Assembly: GCF_015831355.1 (NCBI RefSeq)
Contig: NZ_JADWYR010000001.1
Span: forward strand, 310,001-374,000
Source: Panacibacter microcysteis
Lineage (GTDB): Bacteria; Bacteroidota; Bacteroidia; Chitinophagales; Chitinophagaceae
Direction: 5' to 3'
Length of the DNA: 64,000 bases
Every line of letters begins with the position of its first letter. The stretch's first letter is position 1. This document shows positions 55,901-63,862 of the stretch, in pieces. The notes under the pieces were generated by a model. The model was given only the letters and a program-made list of their open reading frames with translations, made no database searches and was not told where the DNA came from. Both the position numbers and the translations under genes were made by a program.

Positions 55901-56270
55901 CATCTCCATTTACGTCAGCCATGGTGATACCGGTTTTCCATGCGTTGCTTCTTCCTTCTATACCGGCTTCTTTGCTGATATCTTTAAACTTCATTCCGCC
56001 AAGATTGAGGAAAAGTTTATTGGGCTTCATGTTGGCGGTAAAAAAAATATCTTCCAGCCCGTCGTTGTTAATATCTCCTACAGCAACGCCTGCACCGTTA
56101 TAAAAATATTCATATGCCAGTACATTGAGGTTTTCGTTCTCACTTATTTCATTGATAAATTTTACATTGGTTTCTTTTGGCGGCAGCAGCTGAAAAAGAG
56201 GTTGTGCATTTGTATTGGTTACAATGCACAGGATGGCAGCAAGTAAACCCATATAATACAAACACTTCAT
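52995..56270 (-). CDS. FG-GAP / VCBS repeat secreted protein
   Basis: A 1091-aa exported protein (signal peptide ending TNTNAQ). It contains many FG-GAP/integrin-like repeats with calcium-type loops (DINNDGLEDIF, DVNGDGLMDIY, DYDNDGDLDMF and others), arranged in two clusters around a middle ASPIC/UnbV-like segment (YLEINPNRGYLSC, DSVKIIWPDN). Such proteins form beta-propellers that bind Ca2+ and surface ligands. No type IX C-terminal domain is visible. It lies between the SusC/SusD pair and the haloperoxidase-like gene on the same strand, pointing to a shared extracellular function (inference). Confidence 0.85.
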   Translation of the reverse strand: MKCLYYMGLLAAILCIVTNTNAQPLFQLLPPKETNVKFINEISENENLNVLAYEYFYNGAGVAVGDINNDGLEDIFFTANMKPNKLFLNLGGMKFKDISKEAGIEGRSNAWKTGITMADVNGDGLMDIYVCYSGKVSDDVRRNQLFINKGNTKFSEEAKQYGLDDRSYSTQAAFFDYDNDGDLDMFLLNHSTKKIDNIELARYRNDVDSLSGNKLYQNNNNHFTDVSAQSGIRRNPLTFGLGIAVADINKDGWQDVYVTNDYNEPDYLYINNHDGTFKETSRQLLTHLSQFSMGVDIADFNNDALPDIMTLDMLPEDNRRQKLLQLQENYESFQLMQSQELYKQYMRNMLHLNNGDGTFSEIAQASGVSNTDWSWSPLFADFDNDGYKDLFITNGYLRDYTNKDFLRYWGDYKVKKAMDREPTKLMDLVTAMPSTALNNYIFRNNHDLTFSNMKNEWGMTDAAISNGAVYADLDNDGDLDLVVNHINSNVAIYRNMQQEQKKTSYLTIKLTYKGANKNAVGSKLYVYTNTGVQYLEINPNRGYLSCMPVTAHVGLANQDYVDSVKIIWPDNTAQILLHVKANQLMPVAYQNTLPANYAANDLKTLFSKAKDVITYRNESFDENDFKRQLLMMFMYSKTGPVTAVADVNKDGMEDMFISGDRSKPGTVYLQQKDGSFMPVKDLAIGDENVNATSAAAFADVNADGFADLYIAKGGFSLFQPNTPALQDELYINDGKGNFKLAANALPDVSASSKSCVRACDYDNDGDIDLFVGGRIVPGRYPMTPLSFLLNNDGKGNFSIVNTAFSDIGMITDAQWHDLNNDGRQDLVMCGEFMPVSVFINNANGFADSTNTYFASPDNGLWFSLNVADVNADGKPDIIAGNTGRNTQIHFSAKEPAELFFADFDGNGSIDPFLNCYVQGKSYPFVSRDELNEQIYSMRKRFTSYKDYAEAGMNNIFTQDEMAKAGKLSATECNSVCYLNVDGKFRKVVLPVQAQFSVVTKIITEDFDKDGKEDILLLGNRSDNRLKIGAVDANFGCVLKGDGAGTFKYLAQTVSGLSVKGDVKSAGFIIINNAKVLCIGVADGPMQFYTMN

Positions 56271-56380
56271 GCGACAGAATTTAAAAGCACGTAAACAATT
56301 GTTATGGTGGTTGCAAGTTAGCAGATAAAACTTATTCTATTGTGCGGGGATCGCATCGCACTGCCCAATAAAGTTATACC

Positions 56381-56502
56381 GTACAAGTGAGTGACACAAG
56401 GGACGATGCCACCCGTTCCAATGCCCGTTCAATACCCGGTATTTTTTTTGGGGTTACCGGCTGCAGCAGGCGTGTCATCTTTGTTGCGTCGCACACTTCA
56501 GC
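56381..56502. repeat. Tail-to-tail GTAC repeat composite (A direct, B inverted)
   Basis: A head at 56381-56400 (last base changed) with the tail GGGACGATGCC, then an inverted B head GTTGCGTCGCACACTTCAGC at 56483-56502. The spacing (82 bp between heads) is close to that of the 37.5-kb composite (85 bp). A degenerate B-like inverted head (GGATCGCATCGCACTGCC) may lie just upstream near 56348. The 56271-56642 gap otherwise holds a terminator only. Confidence 0.8.
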
Positions 56503-56565
56503 GCTTTATTATGAATGAAACTGAAGCGATCCGGAGCAAGCCCGCTTATACAAATGCAGGTTGTG

Positions 56566-56603
56566 CTAAAAAGAAGAGACAAGGCTGAAAACAGCCCTGT
56601 CTC
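56566..56603 (-). terminator. Terminator of the second SusC-SusD operon
   Basis: Stem GAGACAAGGCTG / CAGCCCTGTCTC (one mismatch) with an AAAA loop at 56576-56603, followed on the minus strand by TTCTTTTT. Confidence 0.8.
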
Positions 56604-56642
56604 ATGTCCATACTAAGGAAACACTGCTTGTGAAACTAAAAA

Positions 56643-58271
56643 TTATTTATCCCACCATACACGTGATGTCCATTTATCGCCACCATCGAGGTTACCTACC
56701 GCAGCCTGGTAATTATCGCTATTTGTCGTAGACTCAGATGTTGGGTATATATGTCTTCTTGGAATTGTTGCGTTGGCAAACTGTCCTGGATAAGTTACTG
56801 GCGTTAACTCAGGATAGCCTGAGCGTCTCCAGTTTGTCCAAGCTTCCGTAAAGTTTAAAAATGAACCTTCAGATAACCATAATTGTGTATTGATCAGTTC
56901 AAGTTCTTTTCCTGCAGTTAATGTTTGAGATGAGGCATAAGCCGTAATGGCTGCTGCATCTATTGCACCTGCGGAAGCGCTAAAGGTAGAATAAGTACCT
57001 AGTGCTGCTGCAATACCCTGCTGGTAATAATCCTGCGCAGAAAGCGAACCTACATTCCATCCCCTGAATTTAGCTTCGGCCAATAATAATGAGGTTTCAG
57101 TATACGATAAGAAAAAGATAGGTCCGTTAAGATCGTAGTATAATGCTCTTCTTGGACGTGAATATTTACCAAGAATTTCTGCAACAGATGTACCTGCACC
57201 AACAGCGCCGGGATAATCTGGCTCAGTTGCTATATAGTAAGGACTGGTATTGTTTGTAACATAACCATTTGGTACACCAAACTGATCTGCAGGAGTGGTG
57301 TTTGAAACTGTTGGTGTTACCGCAATATCAACTGCAGCTGCAATATCTACCACTTCAGATATAACAGGCAACCTGGGGTCGCTGGTTGACTTTAGATAAT
57401 TGATGAACTCTTTACCCCAGCGTATGTATTCGATATCTCCTGCCAGGGTTAGCACACGGGGATTTTCGCTACCATGCCCGGTTGCATTCTCGCCTTTGAG
57501 CAATGCGTTATCATCATTAGAGGTAAACACACCACCGGCATACGCTTTTTCAGCATATGACTGGGCTGTAGCTGCATCAACCTTTGTCAAACGCATTGCC
57601 ATGCGCAGCATTAAGGAATAGCCAAACTTTTTCCATTTTGTAATATCCCCATGGTACATAAGGTCTGCTGTAGGGCCAGGTTCACCAGTATTAAAATTTG
57701 TAAGGGCTACATCAAGCTCAGACAACATAGACATATAAATGGTCTGTTGATTATCATAAGGCGGAAAAATAGTACCAAGTGATGTACCGTCAAAACCTTT
57801 TAATGCTTCTGTATACGGTATGTCGCCATACATATCGGTAATATACTGGAGCGATAATACCTTCATTACTGTGGCAGCGCTCACAAGATTTGTTTTAGCT
57901 GCATCATCTTTATGCTTCTGAATAATAGCATCTGCATAACCTGCAGCACGGTAACAGTCGTTCCATGCCCTGCTTGCATAGTCGTTGGTATTTGATGATT
58001 CAACATATTTGTCCATATTAGACAAATACCCAGTAGAAGGCGCACCTAATATTTGTGCCCATCCCGATTCGAAAATGAAACCGCTTTCGTAGCCAGTTAT
58101 AGCACCCTTGTACTCGTTCTGGCTGCTTGCAAGAAAATATTCTGCATTGAACGTTGCAGGCGATTGCTGATTTGGATCAGTATTTATACTTCCAAAATCC
58201 TTGGTGCACCGTGAGCAAAGCAAGCTTATAGCTAATACACCAGTTAAAGTTTTTATACGCATGAATTGCAT
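56643..58271 (-). CDS. SusD/RagB-like nutrient-binding lipoprotein
   Basis: A 542-aa SusD-like_2 protein. After the signal come CTKDFGSINTDPNQQSP, TPR-type helices (VMKVLSLQYITDMYGDIPY, SYTETSLLLAEAKFRGW) and a C-terminal region with NFTEAWTNWRRSGYPEL and IPRRHIYPTSES. The lipobox is atypical (LLCSRC): if the second cysteine is lipidated, Arg is at -1; the first cysteine has Leu at -1. It starts 22 bp after its SusC partner. The locus lies beside ROK and AraC regulators, suggesting a sugar ligand (inference). Confidence 0.92.
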   Translation of the reverse strand: MQFMRIKTLTGVLAISLLCSRCTKDFGSINTDPNQQSPATFNAEYFLASSQNEYKGAITGYESGFIFESGWAQILGAPSTGYLSNMDKYVESSNTNDYASRAWNDCYRAAGYADAIIQKHKDDAAKTNLVSAATVMKVLSLQYITDMYGDIPYTEALKGFDGTSLGTIFPPYDNQQTIYMSMLSELDVALTNFNTGEPGPTADLMYHGDITKWKKFGYSLMLRMAMRLTKVDAATAQSYAEKAYAGGVFTSNDDNALLKGENATGHGSENPRVLTLAGDIEYIRWGKEFINYLKSTSDPRLPVISEVVDIAAAVDIAVTPTVSNTTPADQFGVPNGYVTNNTSPYYIATEPDYPGAVGAGTSVAEILGKYSRPRRALYYDLNGPIFFLSYTETSLLLAEAKFRGWNVGSLSAQDYYQQGIAAALGTYSTFSASAGAIDAAAITAYASSQTLTAGKELELINTQLWLSEGSFLNFTEAWTNWRRSGYPELTPVTYPGQFANATIPRRHIYPTSESTTNSDNYQAAVGNLDGGDKWTSRVWWDK

Positions 58272-58293
58272 TTTTAAAATAAGATGATCAAAG

Positions 58294-61200
58294 TTAGAAA
58301 GTCACTTTCAGGTTGACACCGATTGAGCGTGCAGATGGAAGATTACGACCTTCAATTCCATAATAATTTATGCTTGAACCGAAAGACTCTTCAGGATCTA
58401 TATTTTCCGCTTTCTTATACAATATGAACAGGTTTCTGGCAGTAAAAGAAAGCTGTGCGCCTTTGAACACTTTTGTTCTTTGTATAGTTTTTGCCGGGAA
58501 ATTGTATGTTAACGCAACCTGGCGCAGTTTTACAAAATCTCCATCTTTCACATGCAGTGCAGTAATGCGGGATGCAAGAGCCGTATAATAAGACTGTGCA
58601 GACACGTTTGTGGTATTCTTTTCTCCGCTTTCGGTAACGCCATCTACGACTAAACCACCTTCACGACCAACAAGTGTTTCTTTTAGCAAACCAGCACTCA
58701 TGGCAGATCTGCTGGTCATTGAGATAACTTTGTTACCAAAATTGTAATCAACTAGGAAGGAGAAACTGATATCCCTGGTTAATGTGAATTCGTTATTAAA
58801 ACCACCATAGAAAGTAGGTAACACACTACCGAGTGGCGTAACAGTTGCAGCAGCTAAAGGAATGCCTGAGCCATCAACAACAATATTGCCGGCAGCGTCT
58901 CTTCGGTAGTCGTAACCCAGAATCTGCGGGCCACGTAAACCAACTACATAAGCAGTAATCAGGTTGCCAAGTGTTTCTCTCGCCTGGCCCAGGTTGATGT
59001 TGCTGTTATCTTCTGTAGTGCTGAGAATTTTGTTTTGTACTTTTGTAATATTAAGAGAGGGCTTCCATGAGAAGTTTCCTGACTTTACAACTGTACCGCT
59101 GATAAGAATTTCGATACCACTGTTTTTTGTAGAACCGGTGCTAACGTATCCACTTCCGTAACCGCTTGATCTGCTAATTGTTGCACCCATAATCTCATTC
59201 TTCGTTTTCTTTGTAAACCACGCAACATCGAGGTTTAATTTTCCTTTGAAGAAATGAAGCTCCGTACCAAGCTCTATTTCATTTACAACAAATGGTTTTA
59301 AAAGACCGTTTGGAAGAGAAAGGTCATAAGTACCCAAAGGAATTCCGTTATAATTGTTCGTTTGCAAAGAGTAATAAATCTGCGTTCTATAGGCTTCAGA
59401 CAATTCATTACTTGTAGAAGCATAAGAAGCACGGAGCTTACCAAACTGAAGAATGCCCGGATTTTTTAGCAGTTCAGAGAAAATAAATCCACCTGTTACT
59501 GCAGGAACAAAAACTGTGTTATTGTTTACAGGTAAAGTAGAATATGCATCATAACGACCTGTAGTTCCTAAAGTAAGGAAATTGTTATAGGTAGCGTCTA
59601 TGCTATAATAAGCAGAATGAACTTCTGTAGCCCAGTTATCGTATTCAGAAAACTTATTGTATAGATTGTTATAGCTATAAAAATCTTTCTGTATAAACGG
59701 ACCACCGTACAGATGGCTCATTGAGTATTGGTTTTTCCTGAGGTTTGCACCAACGAGTGCATTTACTTCAATACTGTTAAACTTCTTGCTCGCACCAACA
59801 ATGCCATCCACATTTAGCTCAAACCTTTCTGATTTATCAAGATTTTGCAGATAACCGCTGGCGAAAACATTGTTTACAGTGGTGTTCCTGTAAGCTGTAC
59901 CCCAAGGCTCTATTTTGAAAGCATTATCGTGAATAAGGTCATATCCTACCCTTGCCTGTGCATACAACCAATCAGTAAAATTATATTTCAATGCAACTGA
60001 TGAGATCATTCTTTTCCGTCCGATATTGTTCTGGCTTTTATTTACCACGAACCATGGATTTTGGGAATAGATTCCACCCACAACAGTTTCAAGACCGGTT
60101 GTCAGGTCGTAACCGGGTGCCAGTGTTGCCTGGTCAATATTTGGCGCAAGAAACCTTACATTATTTACGTTCATCGGGGCATCACTTAATGCAGCGATGT
60201 TTTCGCTTTCCTGGTTGATGAAGTTAATATATGCCTGTACTGATAGCTTTTCTGTAATGTTCTGATCTGCATTCAGGCTGATACTGTAACGTTTTAAACC
60301 GCTGTTTCTAACAATACCTGTATTGTTTAAGTAAGTTAATCCAATACGGAATGAACCGGTTTCAGAGCTTTTTGATAGTGCTATAGAATTTGTCAGAGAG
60401 TTGCCAGTCTGGTAAAAGTTCTGAATGTTATCTTTTACTGCGCTGTAAGTGTAGTTTTTGCCATCGTATCCGAGGATTTGGCTACCATCCAACTTAGGAC
60501 CCCACGCAGAATACGCCGTGTTGATCGCATCAGTTTGGGTTGCAGGCTTTGCCCCCTGATCGCCCTGACCATATACATACTGAAAATCGGTAAGGTTCAT
60601 TGCCATGTCGGCCATGTAATTAAGGTTATACTCAACAGAAAAGTCTTTTCTGCCTTTTTTACCACCTTTTGTAGTGATCATAATAACACCATTTGTAGCT
60701 CTTGAACCGTATAAAGCTGATGCAGCCTGGCCTTTTAAAACAGTGATTGATTCTACATCATCAGGGTTGATGTTATTAATACCATCTCCATTATCAGAAC
60801 CGCCCCACTCACCAGCACTACCTCGCTGACTATTGTCCATAGGTATGCCGTTGATTACGAACAGCGGAGAACCTGACCCTGTCATACTTGGTAAACCTCT
60901 TAAAAGGAGTTTGGAAGTACCACCCGGTCCACTGTTAGTACCTCTTACACTAAGACCAGCTACCTGGCCGCCTAATGAATTGGCAATATTTGTCTCCCTG
61001 GCTTTGTTCATAGCGTCTCCGCTAACTGAAGTAACTGCGTAACCTAGTTTACGGGCCTGCTTTGATACCCCAAGCGCTGTAACAACAACTGTATTTAATT
61101 CATTTTGAGATTCAGACAAAGTAACATTTATTGTACTTTGTCCATCGATTGCAATTTCACGCTGGGCATAACCCACGCCGGAAAATACGAGTGTTCCATT

Positions 61201-61392
61201 TGATGGAGCAGAAAGATTGAAGGATCCATCCGCTTTGGTAATTGTTCCTTTGCTGGAACCTTTCACCAAAACATTAATACCTTCAATGCCGGAACCAGCA
61301 CTGTTTGACACTTTGCCGGTAACCGCAACATTCTGGGCCGTAGAGACAAGTGTGGCCGCGATGAATGCAAAAAGAAGGAGCAGTTTTTTCAT
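58294..61392 (-). CDS. SusC/RagA-type TonB-linked outer membrane transporter
   Basis: A 1032-aa protein with a signal peptide (LVSTAQ), a carboxypeptidase-regulatory-like domain (about 22-100), the TonB-box-like NTVVVTALGV, a plug with the SusC signature GQAASALYGSRATNGVIMITT, and a barrel ending RSIGVNLKVTF. It imports the ligand captured by the downstream SusD. ATG 61392 gives a standard signal peptide. The divergent gap of 159 bp to the ROK regulator contains a perfect 8-bp inverted repeat at 61433-61453, a possible operator. Confidence 0.95.
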   Translation of the reverse strand: MKKLLLLFAFIAATLVSTAQNVAVTGKVSNSAGSGIEGINVLVKGSSKGTITKADGSFNLSAPSNGTLVFSGVGYAQREIAIDGQSTINVTLSESQNELNTVVVTALGVSKQARKLGYAVTSVSGDAMNKARETNIANSLGGQVAGLSVRGTNSGPGGTSKLLLRGLPSMTGSGSPLFVINGIPMDNSQRGSAGEWGGSDNGDGINNINPDDVESITVLKGQAASALYGSRATNGVIMITTKGGKKGRKDFSVEYNLNYMADMAMNLTDFQYVYGQGDQGAKPATQTDAINTAYSAWGPKLDGSQILGYDGKNYTYSAVKDNIQNFYQTGNSLTNSIALSKSSETGSFRIGLTYLNNTGIVRNSGLKRYSISLNADQNITEKLSVQAYINFINQESENIAALSDAPMNVNNVRFLAPNIDQATLAPGYDLTTGLETVVGGIYSQNPWFVVNKSQNNIGRKRMISSVALKYNFTDWLYAQARVGYDLIHDNAFKIEPWGTAYRNTTVNNVFASGYLQNLDKSERFELNVDGIVGASKKFNSIEVNALVGANLRKNQYSMSHLYGGPFIQKDFYSYNNLYNKFSEYDNWATEVHSAYYSIDATYNNFLTLGTTGRYDAYSTLPVNNNTVFVPAVTGGFIFSELLKNPGILQFGKLRASYASTSNELSEAYRTQIYYSLQTNNYNGIPLGTYDLSLPNGLLKPFVVNEIELGTELHFFKGKLNLDVAWFTKKTKNEIMGATISRSSGYGSGYVSTGSTKNSGIEILISGTVVKSGNFSWKPSLNITKVQNKILSTTEDNSNINLGQARETLGNLITAYVVGLRGPQILGYDYRRDAAGNIVVDGSGIPLAAATVTPLGSVLPTFYGGFNNEFTLTRDISFSFLVDYNFGNKVISMTSRSAMSAGLLKETLVGREGGLVVDGVTESGEKNTTNVSAQSYYTALASRITALHVKDGDFVKLRQVALTYNFPAKTIQRTKVFKGAQLSFTARNLFILYKKAENIDPEESFGSSINYYGIEGRNLPSARSIGVNLKVTF

Positions 61393-61432
61393 CGTTTCTT
61401 AGCAGTTTAATTTAAAGAAATGGTTTTTGTTA

Positions 61433-61453
61433 AAAGATTTTAAACAAATCTTT
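61433..61453. promoter_or_regulatory. Candidate operator between susC and the ROK regulator
   Basis: AAAGATTT-TAAAC-AAATCTTT, a perfect 8-bp inverted repeat with a 5-bp centre, in the AT-rich divergent region. Its size fits a dimeric helix-turn-helix protein such as the adjacent ROK regulator. AT-richness raises the chance of coincidence. Confidence 0.4.
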
Positions 61454-61551
61454 ATCAAAATAAAATATTTTTACAATCAGTAATGTATTTAGTAAAATAA
61501 TTGCTAATTAATTCCCATTATTAGAATATTTTTAACCATCCTTCTTAATCA

Positions 61552-62781
61552 ATGAATTATTCAGTTTTTGGACACCTTAGCGGTGCCGAATTATCAGGAG
61601 TTGCTTTTAAAGAGCATTTGCATAAGAAGAAAATCATTGCGCAGTTAAGCATGCAGAAGGAATCTACTATCTCCGAACTGGCAGATCTTTTAAATATAAG
61701 CGTACCCAAAGCAAATGATGTAACAATGAGCCTGGTAGACGAAGGTCTTGTAAAAGAAGCCGGCCATAAAACAGAAGGTGTCGGGCGCAAAGCAACGATC
61801 TATACCCTTAATCAACATAGCTGTTACTTTTTGGGGGTGGAAATCAAGAAGTATAGCCTTAACCTTGCCCTGATGGGTTTCGATAAAAGTATTGCAGAGT
61901 CCAGACTGAATATTCCATTCCCGTTTAGCACGCCACATGATTCGCTTGATGCCATCGTAAAAACGATTACTGATTTTTTGGAACACTCTTTAATTCCAAA
62001 AGAAAAGATAGTAGGAATGGGGTTAAGTGTTGCCGGCCGTATAAATGTAAAAAACGGCGAAATACTAACGATTTACCATTTTGAAGATGCACCGGTAAAA
62101 AAAATACTGGAAGATGCAACAGGTTTACCGGTCTATATAGATAACGACAGCCGTACCATTGCCTATGGCGAATATTATTTTGGCCGAAAAAAATACCCTG
62201 AAAATGTAATTGTCATTAACCTGGACTATGGCCTTGGCACAGGAATTTTTGTTGAAGGCAAGCCTTTATACGGGGCGTCTGGCTATGCAGGTGAACTGGG
62301 TCATATACCTTTATTCAACAACGAAAAGATTTGCCTTTGCGGCAAAAAAGGCTGTATGCAAACAGAAGCTTCCGGTATGGCACTCATTGAACTGATAACC
62401 GGTAAAATGCAGGAGGGCAGTAACAGCCGCCTTAAACATATTCTGCAAAAAAAGGGCTTTATTGAACTGGAGGATGTAGTGGAAGCCGTGCATCTTGGCG
62501 ACAACCTGGCAATTGAAGGTGTAACGCGTATCGGTACTAATCTGGGTAAAGGTCTTGCCGTAGCCATCAATCTTTTTAACCCAAATGTTATAGTTATTGG
62601 CGGGAAATTGTCTGCATTGGGAGACTCTTTACTTTTACCTGTAATTCAATCATCAATTTTTCAATATTCTCTAAGTCTTGTAAATACGGATACAGAGATC
62701 ATTGTTTCCAGGATAAATGAAAAAGCCGGCCTGCTGGGTTGTTGCCTGCTCGTAAGGGACAAAACGCTTGGCCTTGTGTAA
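61552..62781 (+). CDS. ROK-family transcriptional regulator
   Basis: A 409-aa NagC/XylR-like regulator. An N-terminal winged helix-turn-helix (about 25-80; STISELADLLNISVPKANDV) is followed by a ROK sugar-kinase-like domain. The latter contains the zinc-site signature with GELGHIPL and the CLCGKKGC cysteines, and NLDYGLGTGIFV. It probably binds a sugar or sugar derivative and controls the divergent SusC/SusD operon (inference). It precedes the AraC-type gene by 34 bp, so both are likely cotranscribed. Confidence 0.9.
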   Translation: MNYSVFGHLSGAELSGVAFKEHLHKKKIIAQLSMQKESTISELADLLNISVPKANDVTMSLVDEGLVKEAGHKTEGVGRKATIYTLNQHSCYFLGVEIKKYSLNLALMGFDKSIAESRLNIPFPFSTPHDSLDAIVKTITDFLEHSLIPKEKIVGMGLSVAGRINVKNGEILTIYHFEDAPVKKILEDATGLPVYIDNDSRTIAYGEYYFGRKKYPENVIVINLDYGLGTGIFVEGKPLYGASGYAGELGHIPLFNNEKICLCGKKGCMQTEASGMALIELITGKMQEGSNSRLKHILQKKGFIELEDVVEAVHLGDNLAIEGVTRIGTNLGKGLAVAINLFNPNVIVIGGKLSALGDSLLLPVIQSSIFQYSLSLVNTDTEIIVSRINEKAGLLGCCLLVRDKTLGLV

Positions 62782-62815
62782 TTGCATTTAAAACCAAATT
62801 TATTCTATTGCAAAC

Positions 62816-63685
62816 ATGAAAGCACTCCAAACCGAAATTTCCAGCCTGCTGCATAGTTATATTGGTGTTATTGAAAGAAACGAGCCTTATTTTAAATCAC
62901 CCTTTCACTATCACCCGGAGTATGAACTGGTTTATGTAAAAGAAAGTACAGGTAAGCGCATTATTGGCGATAAACTCGATACATTTTCTGGTGGCGATAT
63001 GGTATTTATTGGCGCAAACCTGCCCCACGTATGGCTAAATGATGAGATCTACCACAAAGAACAGTCTACACTCCAGGCACGGTCGATTGTTCTTTACTTT
63101 AATAAAGAATTGTTCTCTAAAAATTTTTACGAACTGCGTGAAAGTGCTAAAATTACAGACCTTTTCAACCGTGCATCAAGAGGCATAAAAATAAACGGCA
63201 ATACACAAAAACAAATTGCCGAGAAAATGGAAGAGATTACGAGGTTGTATGACTTTGACAGGATCATATGCCTGATGCAATTACTGAATATACTGGCCAC
63301 TTCAAAAGATATAGAATATATTACCAACGAAGGTTATACCGGCACAACACTGCAAACCAAGCCAGACAGGCTTTCTGATGTGTACAAGTATATTACCACC
63401 AATTATTTCAACGATATATCGCTGGAAGAAATATCTAAGATTGCCAACCTCTCTCCTACCGCGTTTTGCAGGTTATTTAAACAAAGAACCAACAGGCATT
63501 TCGTGGAGTACCTGAATGAGGTTCGCATTTCCAATGCCTGTAAATTTTTACTGGAAACAAACCTGAATATTTCAGAGATCGCTTTTCAATGCGGGTATAA
63601 GACATTGTCGAATTTTAATAAGATCTTCAAAAAAACAACCGCACTCTCGCCTAAAGAATACAGGCAGAAAGCAGAAATGATTTAA
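62816..63685 (+). CDS. AraC-family transcriptional regulator
   Basis: A 289-aa regulator. An N-terminal cupin-like domain (FHYHPEYELVYVKES, GDMVFIGANLPHVW) probably binds a ligand, and two helix-turn-helices at the C-terminus match the AraC pattern (ISLEEISKIANLSPTAFCRLFK and NISEIAFQCGYKTLSNFNKIFK). Such pairs of ROK and AraC regulators suggest carbohydrate control of the neighbouring transporter. Short spacing to the ROK gene supports one transcript; no terminator is evident after the stop. Confidence 0.92.
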   Translation: MKALQTEISSLLHSYIGVIERNEPYFKSPFHYHPEYELVYVKESTGKRIIGDKLDTFSGGDMVFIGANLPHVWLNDEIYHKEQSTLQARSIVLYFNKELFSKNFYELRESAKITDLFNRASRGIKINGNTQKQIAEKMEEITRLYDFDRIICLMQLLNILATSKDIEYITNEGYTGTTLQTKPDRLSDVYKYITTNYFNDISLEEISKIANLSPTAFCRLFKQRTNRHFVEYLNEVRISNACKFLLETNLNISEIAFQCGYKTLSNFNKIFKKTTALSPKEYRQKAEMI

Positions 63686-63798
63686 GAACAGGCAAAGAAG
63701 CAATAGGCAGGGAGGCAACAAGGCACTAAAGCATTAAAATAATGAAGCTAAGCTGTTAAGGCCGGAATTTACTTTAATTGCCCAATATTGCTTCAACA

Positions 63799-63850
63799 GT
63801 ACAAGAGTGCGACGCAACAGCAGCTTAATGCTTTTACTGCTGCCTGGTAC
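63799..63850 (+). repeat. GTAC repeat unit, type B head
   Basis: Perfect B head 63799-63818, and the unit ends TGCCTGGTAC at 63850, exactly 52 bp. It lies between the AraC-type gene and the truncated gene at the right edge. Confidence 0.9.
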
Positions 63851-63862
63851 ATAATCTCTCTT

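Noticed and set aside
118-63850. The recurring 20-mers as CRISPR repeats
   Set aside because: Copies are thousands of bases apart, in both orientations, with no regular spacers and no cas genes.
118-63850. The GTAC repeat units as intrinsic terminators
   Set aside because: No T-run follows the heads or pairs, they occur in divergent and co-directional gaps alike, and several genes have separate classical terminators beside them.
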